NCBI GenBank assembly: GCA_913031555.1 | Contig: CAJWDO010000030.1 | Coordinates: 1-11,829 of the forward strand | Direction: 5' to 3' | From: an uncultured Alphaproteobacteria bacterium | Lineage (GTDB): Bacteria; Pseudomonadota; Alphaproteobacteria; Puniceispirillales; Puniceispirillaceae | DNA: 11,829 nucleotides | In this document: positions 6,779 through 11,829 of the stretch, piece after piece | Position numbering within the stretch: position 1 is the first letter of the stretch | Layout of the letters: each line of letters opens with the position of its first letter | The notes under the pieces: generated by a model | What the model was told of the DNA's origin: nothing | Seen by the model: the letters and a program-made list of their open reading frames with translations, nothing else | Databases searched by the model: none | Position numbers and translations under genes: made by a program

Positions 6779-8293
6779 ATGCGCGACAGAATCACATTTA
6801 TTCTCAACAACCAGGTCGAGCAGGTCAGCGGTATTGCCGGTGACACGACGCTTCTTAACTGGCTGCGGCAGACAAGGGGGCTGACAGGTTCCAAGGAAGG
6901 TTGCGGCGAAGGCGATTGCGGTGCCTGCACGGTGGTGGTGGCGCGGCGGCAGGCCGACGGCACCATGCGCTGGCACCCGGTCAATGCCTGTATCCAGTTC
7001 ATGGGCATGCTGGAAGGCGTGTCGGTGACAACTGTCGAGGGGTTGCGGACCGGTGGCGCGGGCGGGAATATGCAGGATGGCGCGCTGCATCCCTGCCAGC
7101 AGGTGATGGTCGATCACCACGCCTCGCAATGTGGCTTCTGCACCCCCGGATTTGTCATGTCGTTGTTCGCCGCCTGGTGTAATGGCGAGGGGCTGGAACC
7201 GGCTGAAATCGACACCACGCTTGCCGGCAATCTGTGCCGCTGCACCGGCTATCGACCGATTGTCGATGCTGCCGCCTCGCTTGAGGTGCGAGCTATCCCG
7301 CCGGTGTTCGAGCGTCAGCGCCGCGAGACAGAGGCCAGCCTGATGGCCGCCATCGCGCATGACGAGACTGTGTGTCTCACCGATGGCCGCCGCAGCTTTA
7401 CCGCCCCGGCCAGCCTTGACGGCTTCCTGCAGAGTTTCGCGCAATCGCAGGATGTCACGATCGTGTCCGGCGCGACCGATGTCGGTCTCTGGGTAACAAA
7501 GCAGAACCGCAATCTGCCGAACATGATCTGGACCGGGCGGGTCAGGGGATTTGACAGGGTTGAGCGACGTGGCGCGCATTGGCGTATCGGGCCGGCGGTG
7601 ACGCATGAGGCGGCGATGTCGACGCTGGCGAAGGGACGGCCCGACCTTGGCGAGGTGATGCGTCGGTTCGGGTCGGCGCAGGTGCGGGCCAGCGGCACGG
7701 TCTGTGGCAATATCGCCAACGGGTCGCCGATTGGCGATCTGCCGCCGATGCTGATTGCGCTTGCCGCCGAAATTGAACTTGTCGGACCGGCCTCGAACCG
7801 CCGTCTGTCGCTGGATGCCTTTTTCATCGATTACGGCCGGCAGGATCGCGGGGTGGATGAATTCGTGTCGGGCGTGCTGGTGCCGGTGACACCGACACCG
7901 CTGTTCCGCGCCTACAAGATTTCGAAACGGTTTGATCAGGATATCTCGGCCGTTCTCGGCGCTTTCAACCTGACCGTGTCGGAGGGACGAATCACTTCAG
8001 CGCGGCTTGCCTTTGGTGGCATGGCGGCAACGCCGAAACGCGCCGCGGCTGCCGAGGCGGCGCTGACCGGCGCGCCGCTTGAGCTGGCCTCATTCGAGGC
8101 TGCGGCAGCGGAATTGGCGGTGGATTTCACGCCGATCACCGACATGCGCGCCTCGGCCGATTACCGGCTTCAGGTGGCGGCGAACCTGCTGTTGAAATAC
8201 GGGCTGGATGTCACCGGCGCGCCGGTGCCACGCCTGACCGGTGCCGGACTGTCGGCCGATGATCTTCGCGCCGCCGCACCTGGGGCAGGCTGA
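6779..8293 (+). CDS. xdhA: Xanthine dehydrogenase small subunit (2Fe-2S / FAD)
   Basis: A 504-residue iron-sulfur/flavin subunit of bacterial xanthine dehydrogenase. It carries electrons from the molybdenum site in XdhB through two [2Fe-2S] clusters to FAD and on to NAD+. Seen: the plant-type ferredoxin domain with Cys42, 47, 50 and 71 (GCGEGDCGAC); the all-helical cluster domain with Cys118, 121, 153 and 155 (CGFCTPGF, NLCRCTGYRP); then an FAD domain (about 190-360, with GTVCGNIANGSPIGDLPP) and the C-terminal flavoprotein domain. All eight cluster cysteines are present, so the protein looks functional. Start 6779 has only a poor ribosome binding site, and expression may partly depend on coupling to hiuH 24 bases upstream. 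Its TGA shares one base with the xdhB ATG (8291-8295), indicating translational coupling. Confidence 0.96.
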   Translation: MRDRITFILNNQVEQVSGIAGDTTLLNWLRQTRGLTGSKEGCGEGDCGACTVVVARRQADGTMRWHPVNACIQFMGMLEGVSVTTVEGLRTGGAGGNMQDGALHPCQQVMVDHHASQCGFCTPGFVMSLFAAWCNGEGLEPAEIDTTLAGNLCRCTGYRPIVDAAASLEVRAIPPVFERQRRETEASLMAAIAHDETVCLTDGRRSFTAPASLDGFLQSFAQSQDVTIVSGATDVGLWVTKQNRNLPNMIWTGRVRGFDRVERRGAHWRIGPAVTHEAAMSTLAKGRPDLGEVMRRFGSAQVRASGTVCGNIANGSPIGDLPPMLIALAAEIELVGPASNRRLSLDAFFIDYGRQDRGVDEFVSGVLVPVTPTPLFRAYKISKRFDQDISAVLGAFNLTVSEGRITSARLAFGGMAATPKRAAAAEAALTGAPLELASFEAAAAELAVDFTPITDMRASADYRLQVAANLLLKYGLDVTGAPVPRLTGAGLSADDLRAAAPGAG

Positions 8294-10644
8294 TGGGTGG
8301 CAAGGGCATCACCGGCGATATCCGGACGGCGCGTGAACATGACAGCGCCCACAAACATGTGTCGGGAAATGCTGTCTATGTCGATGACATCAGTGTTCCT
8401 GATGACACGCTGGTGGTGCTGATCGGGCAAAGCCCGCATGCCCATGCGCGAATCACCGGCATGGACCTGTCGGCGGTCGCGGCGGCGAATGGTGTGGTGG
8501 CCGTGCTGACGCATGCCGACATCCCGGGGCGCAATGACTGCAGCCCGGTCTATGGTGATGATCCGATCCTTGCCGAGGAGGTCGTCAGCTATGTCGGCCA
8601 GGCGGTGTTCGCCATCGTCGCGGAAACCATGCGGGCGGCGCGCGATGCGCTGCCGCTGGCGAATATCGACTATGACGAGCTTCCGGCTGTTCTGACCATC
8701 GAGGATGCCATGCGCGATGGGTCCTTGCTTGGCCCTTCTGTGACGATGGAATCCGGTGATCCTGACAGCGCCCTTGCCGGGGCGCCGCTGCGGCTGTCCG
8801 GCCGGATCGAAATTGGCGGGCAGGAGCATTTCTATCTTGAAGGCCAGGCGGCGCTGGCGATCCCGGGCGAGGATGGCGACATGACGCTGCATTGCTCGAC
8901 TCAACACCCCTCGGAAATCCAGCACAAGGCTGCCGATTGTCTTGGCGTCCCGAGTCATGCGGTGACGGTCGAGACGCGGCGTATGGGCGGTGCCTTTGGC
9001 GGCAAGGAAAGCCAGGGTAATCTGCCGGCGCTGCTGGCGGCGCTGGCGGTACGGCGAACTGGCAGGCCGGCAAAGACGGTCTATGACCGGGATGATGATT
9101 TCATGCTGACAGGCAAGCGGCATGATTTCCGGATTGACTATGATGTCGGATTCGATGCCGAGGGCCGGATTCAGGCAGTGCTGTTCGAACAGGCGCTTCG
9201 CTGTGGCATGTCATGGGACCTGTCCGAGGCGATCGCGGCGCGCGCCATGTGCCATGCCGACAATGCCTATCACATCCCGCATATGCGGGTGATCTCGCAT
9301 CGCTGCCGTACACACACCCAGTCGAGTACCGCCTTCCGGGGGTTCGGTGGGCCGCAGGGCATGGTCGGGATCGAACGCGTGATCGACCAGCTGGCGCATC
9401 ATCTGGGGCTTGATCCGCTGGTCGTTCGCCAGCGCAACTTCTACCCGCACAAATACAACGCTAATAATGACAAGGGGCGCACACCCTATGGCCAGCTTGT
9501 CGAGGATTGCATCCTCCAGGATATCGTGCCCCGTCTTGCCGCCGATGCGGACTATGCCGCGCGGCGTGCCACGATCGAGACCTTTAACCGGCGCGGTGGG
9601 ATGATCCGGCGCGGCATCGCGTTAACGCCGGTGAAGTTCGGCATTTCCTTCAACACGACTTTCCTGAATCAGGCCGGGGCGCTGGTCCATGTCTATAATG
9701 ACGGCTCGGTGCATCTCAATCATGGCGGCACTGAAATGGGTCAGGGGCTGCATACCAAGGTCGCCCAGATCGTGGCGCATGAATTCCAGATCGATTTCGA
9801 TTCGGTGAAAATCACCGCCACCAATACCGGCAAGGTGCCCAACACCTCGGCCACAGCGGCGTCATCGGGAACTGATCTCAATGGCATGGCGGCACAGGCG
9901 GCTGCGCGCACCATCAAGTCGCGGATGCGGGATTTCCTTGCTGAACAGCATCAATGCATGACGGATTCGGTAACATTCGCTGATGGCGAGGTCCGCGCCG
10001 GCGTGGCGCGGATGCCCTTCGCCGAGGCGGTCAGGGCCTGTTATCAGGGGCGGGTTTCGTTGTCGGCGACCGGGTTCTACGCGACGCCGAAAATCCATTG
10101 GGACAAGGCACAGAGTCGTGGTCGTCCCTTCTATTATTACGCCTATGGCGCGGCGGTTACCGAAGTCGCCACCGATCTTCTGACCGGCGAGAACAGGATC
10201 CTGCGCACTGACATTCTGCATGATGTGGGGCGGTCGCTTAACCGGTCCATCGATATTGGCCAGATCGAGGGTGGGTATGTTCAGGGGGCTGGCTGGCTGA
10301 CCACAGAAGAGCTGGTCTGGGACGAATCCGGACGGCTCCGCACCCACGCGCCCTCTACCTACAAGATCCCGGCCTGTGCCGATCGCCCGTCGGTCTTTAA
10401 TGTGACGCTGTTTGATGATGGCGAGAATATCGAGGACACGATCCACAAATCCAAGGCCGTCGGCGAGCCGCCTCTGATGCTGGCAATCTCGGTCCTGATG
10501 GCGCTTTCGCACGCGCTGGAATCGGTTTCCGGCGACTATCCGATGCTGGATGCACCGGCCACACCGGAACGGCTGTGCCTCGCGGCGCGCCGGCTTGGTG
10601 GCCCCGGGGTCACCTTCCCGGGGATCACGTCCGGGGACAGTTGA
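8293..10644 (+). CDS. xdhB: Xanthine dehydrogenase large (molybdopterin) subunit
   Basis: The 783-residue catalytic subunit, which hydroxylates hypoxanthine to xanthine and xanthine to urate at a sulfurated molybdenum-cytosine-free molybdopterin centre. Seen: RMGGAFGGKE with Glu239, AARAMC with Arg317, STAFRGFGGPQG with Arg349, the cofactor loop GGTEMGQGLHTK, TSATAASSGTD, and KAVGEPPL with the catalytic base Glu725. Glu239, Arg317 and Arg349 have exactly the spacing of bovine Glu802, Arg880 and Arg912. The Arg880 equivalent is characteristic of purine-specific enzymes rather than aldehyde oxidases, so xanthine is the likely substrate. Length matches the XdhB family. Both ends overlap their neighbours by a single A in TGATG, so xdhA, xdhB and xdhC are almost certainly co-translated, presumably giving an (alpha-beta)2 complex in the cytosol. 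Confidence 0.96.
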   Translation: MGGKGITGDIRTAREHDSAHKHVSGNAVYVDDISVPDDTLVVLIGQSPHAHARITGMDLSAVAAANGVVAVLTHADIPGRNDCSPVYGDDPILAEEVVSYVGQAVFAIVAETMRAARDALPLANIDYDELPAVLTIEDAMRDGSLLGPSVTMESGDPDSALAGAPLRLSGRIEIGGQEHFYLEGQAALAIPGEDGDMTLHCSTQHPSEIQHKAADCLGVPSHAVTVETRRMGGAFGGKESQGNLPALLAALAVRRTGRPAKTVYDRDDDFMLTGKRHDFRIDYDVGFDAEGRIQAVLFEQALRCGMSWDLSEAIAARAMCHADNAYHIPHMRVISHRCRTHTQSSTAFRGFGGPQGMVGIERVIDQLAHHLGLDPLVVRQRNFYPHKYNANNDKGRTPYGQLVEDCILQDIVPRLAADADYAARRATIETFNRRGGMIRRGIALTPVKFGISFNTTFLNQAGALVHVYNDGSVHLNHGGTEMGQGLHTKVAQIVAHEFQIDFDSVKITATNTGKVPNTSATAASSGTDLNGMAAQAAARTIKSRMRDFLAEQHQCMTDSVTFADGEVRAGVARMPFAEAVRACYQGRVSLSATGFYATPKIHWDKAQSRGRPFYYYAYGAAVTEVATDLLTGENRILRTDILHDVGRSLNRSIDIGQIEGGYVQGAGWLTTEELVWDESGRLRTHAPSTYKIPACADRPSVFNVTLFDDGENIEDTIHKSKAVGEPPLMLAISVLMALSHALESVSGDYPMLDAPATPERLCLAARRLGGPGVTFPGITSGDS

Positions 10645-11618
10645 TGGTGAACTGGATCGAAATGGCCCGCGACAGGATCGCGCGCGACGGCGCGGTTGTG
10701 CGCGCCAGCCTTGTTGGGGTTCGCGGCTCAGCCCCGCGTGAAGCCGGGGCGATGATGCTGATCAGCACGACCGACATCTGGCAGACAATTGGTGGTGGGT
10801 CGCTGGAGTTCGAGGTGATGGCAAAGGCGCGCGCCATGCTGGCCGCGCCGCCGACACCCTGGGCGCGGCAGGTCATCAGCGCGGCGCTTGGCCCGGATAT
10901 GGGGCAATGCTGCGGGGGCCATGTGAAGGTGCTTCTCGAACGGTTTGGCGTGGATGAGGAGGCAGAGCTGGTGGTGCTTGAAGGCTGCCGAAGGATTGCG
11001 CATCCATTTGCCGGCACCGCGCCGCCTGTTGATGCCGGTGATGCCGAAATTGGGCCAGATGTGGGCGGGCCAGATGTGGGCGGGCCGGATGCGGGTGGGC
11101 CGGATGCCAGCTGGTCGGTGTTCGTCGCGCCGGTGGCACAGCCGGGACGGCCGTTGTTTCTCTATGGTGCCGGACATATCGGGCGGGCGCTGGCACCGCA
11201 TCTGGCGGCGCTGCAGCTTGACCTGCATTGGGTTGATATCGAGGATTCGCGATATCCTGTCAGGATTCCCAACGGGGTCACAAGGGTGGTCGCGTCCGAC
11301 CCGACGGTGATTGCCGCGCATGCGCCGGCCGATGCCATCCACCTTGTCATCACGCATAATCACGCTCTTGACGAGGCGCTGTGTCATCGCATCCTGTCCG
11401 GGTCAGGATTTGCGCGGCTTGGGCTGATCGGCTCGGCGACAAAGGCGGCGCGATTCCGCTCGCGGCTGGCAAAGGCCGGCATCGCGCCGCAGGTTCTGGA
11501 CAGGCTTGTCTGTCCGGTCGGCCTGCCGGAGATTACCGGCAAGCAACCGGCGCGGGTGGCGTTGTCGATTGCCGCCGGTGTTGCCATCTGGCAGCAGGAA
11601 TTGGACGAAGGTCACTGA
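10644..11618 (+). CDS. xdhC: XdhC, molybdenum cofactor insertion/sulfuration chaperone
   Basis: A 324-residue accessory protein that binds molybdenum cofactor, helps its sulfuration and delivers it to XdhB; it is not part of the mature enzyme. Seen: N-terminal ASLVGVRGSAPREAGAMML and TIGGGSLEFEV, then GQCCGGHVKVLLE with Cys89-Cys90 (the cofactor-binding cysteine region in XdhC). A Rossmann-like C-terminal domain follows with LFLYGAGHIGRAL (about 171-183), VITHNHALDE, GLIGSATKAARF and CPVGLPEITGKQP. ATG 10644 was chosen because it overlaps the xdhB stop (TGATG), repeating the xdhA/xdhB arrangement; an upstream GTG-like start at 10575 would add 23 non-conserved residues. Residues 137-156 form four Gly-Pro-Asp repeats in the linker between the two domains, an unusual local expansion. 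The stop again forms TGATG. Confidence 0.94.
   Translation: MVNWIEMARDRIARDGAVVRASLVGVRGSAPREAGAMMLISTTDIWQTIGGGSLEFEVMAKARAMLAAPPTPWARQVISAALGPDMGQCCGGHVKVLLERFGVDEEAELVVLEGCRRIAHPFAGTAPPVDAGDAEIGPDVGGPDVGGPDAGGPDASWSVFVAPVAQPGRPLFLYGAGHIGRALAPHLAALQLDLHWVDIEDSRYPVRIPNGVTRVVASDPTVIAAHAPADAIHLVITHNHALDEALCHRILSGSGFARLGLIGSATKAARFRSRLAKAGIAPQVLDRLVCPVGLPEITGKQPARVALSIAAGVAIWQQELDEGH
11052..11111 (+). repeat. 15-bp in-frame repeat inside xdhC (Gly-Pro-Asp units)
   Basis: Four 15-bp units start at 11052, 11067, 11082 and 11097. The first two (GGGCCAGATGTGGGC) are identical; the third and fourth diverge. They encode GPDVG, GPDVG, GPDAG and GPDAS at residues 137-156, between the N-terminal cofactor-binding part and the Rossmann part of XdhC. 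Being in frame they preserve the gene and would form a flexible, acidic linker. Confidence 0.9.
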
Positions 11619-11668
11619 TGCTGGCACACTGCCATCACGAAACGGAATGCTGGAAGATCAATGATTGA
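11618..11668 (+). CDS. Possible 16-codon leader ORF bridging xdhC and puuD
   Basis: An ATG overlapping the xdhC stop (TGATG, 11616-11620) opens a 16-codon frame, MLAHCHHETECWKIND. It ends at TGA 11666-11668, eight bases inside puuD. It repeats the overlap geometry of xdhA/xdhB and xdhB/xdhC and would carry ribosomes from xdhC to the puuD start at 11661. The peptide has three His and two Cys in eleven residues, which is curious but may be chance. It lacks its own ribosome binding site apart from coupling, and no known family is recognised. Confidence 0.25.
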   Translation: MLAHCHHETECWKIND

Positions 11669-11829
11669 TTATCTGTGGATGTGGTCCGAATTCATGGTGC
11701 GCTGGCTGCATGTGGTGGCCGGCATCGCCTGGATCGGATCGTCCTTCTATTTCATCGCTCTCGACCTCAGCCTGAAGCCCGGCAAACAGCTTCCCGATGA
11801 GGCGCATGGCCAAGCATGGCAGGTGCATG
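11661..11829 (+). CDS. puuD: Membrane-bound urate oxidase PuuD, 3' end off window
   Basis: The first 56 codons of a PuuD-type protein (DUF989/COG3748), an integral-membrane urate hydroxylase that in characterised relatives (Agrobacterium) ends in a cytochrome c domain. It oxidises urate to 5-hydroxyisourate and passes electrons to the respiratory chain instead of making hydrogen peroxide as soluble uricase does. Seen: the first membrane segment FMVRWLHVVAGIAWIGSSFY followed by FIALDLSLKPG, a recognisable family N-terminus. GGAAG at 11652-11656 is the ribosome binding site. It follows xdhC by 42 bases in the same operon, giving the enzyme that consumes XDH product. Whether the cytochrome domain is fused cannot be seen here. 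No soluble uricase gene occurs in the window, consistent with PuuD filling that step. Confidence 0.88.
   Translation, partial: MIDYLWMWSEFMVRWLHVVAGIAWIGSSFYFIALDLSLKPGKQLPDEAHGQAWQVH

Noticed and set aside
6221..7606. Long minus-strand frame (461 codons) across hiuH and xdhA, running into the 11-bp repeat
   Set aside because: It is antisense to two secure genes, has no family resemblance and has arginine/histidine-rich shadow composition.

Overview
The window is GC-rich, tightly packed chromosomal DNA of alphaproteobacterial character. The evidence is the gene content and style: XdhA/XdhB/XdhC with one-base start/stop overlaps, a PuuD-type membrane urate oxidase, a BKACE-family enzyme, and a long MttB-superfamily protein without pyrrolysine. 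A marine aerobic heterotroph (SAR116- or Roseobacter-like) would fit, but this is a guess. No rRNA, tRNA, transposase, phage gene or CRISPR array was seen.

Left block (1-3943). A divergent pair starts it: a BKACE (beta-keto acid cleavage) gene running off the left edge on the minus strand, and a trimethylamine/betaine methyltransferase-like (MttB superfamily) gene on the plus strand. A CoA-acylating methylmalonate-semialdehyde dehydrogenase (mmsA) follows the latter. Together they suggest catabolism of a quaternary amine or beta-keto acid, for example carnitine to betaine, but the substrate is not proven by the sequence. The 290-base divergent spacer holds two short tandem repeats and an AT-rich palindrome, and a similar palindrome lies upstream of mmsA.

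Middle (3944-5659). After mmsA come a degenerate 13-bp tandem array, a 17-bp tandem duplication and a strong intrinsic terminator. They separate mmsA from a convergent minus-strand gene for a D-2-hydroxyacid dehydrogenase of the FAD/PCMH (GlcD/D2HGDH) type. That gene lies downstream of uraD on the same strand and may be co-transcribed with it.

Right block (5660-11829). This is a purine-to-allantoin module read divergently from a 216-base spacer (6185-6400). uraD is on the minus strand; hiuH (uraH)-xdhA-xdhB-xdhC-puuD are on the plus strand, with puuD cut by the window edge. The pathway reads: hypoxanthine/xanthine to urate by XdhAB, with XdhC delivering sulfurated molybdenum cofactor; urate to 5-hydroxyisourate by PuuD; then OHCU by HiuH; then S-allantoin by UraD. 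Electrons would leave through NAD+ at XdhA and probably through cytochrome c at PuuD. No allantoinase, transporter or regulator is inside the window.

A recurring oddity is that nearly every spacer, plus the xdhC coding region, carries its own short tandem duplication: units of 16, 12, 13, 17, 11 and 15 bp. The core genes look ordinary. The less explained items are these repeats, the shared palindrome in the left block, and a 16-codon Cys/His-rich reading frame bridging xdhC and puuD.
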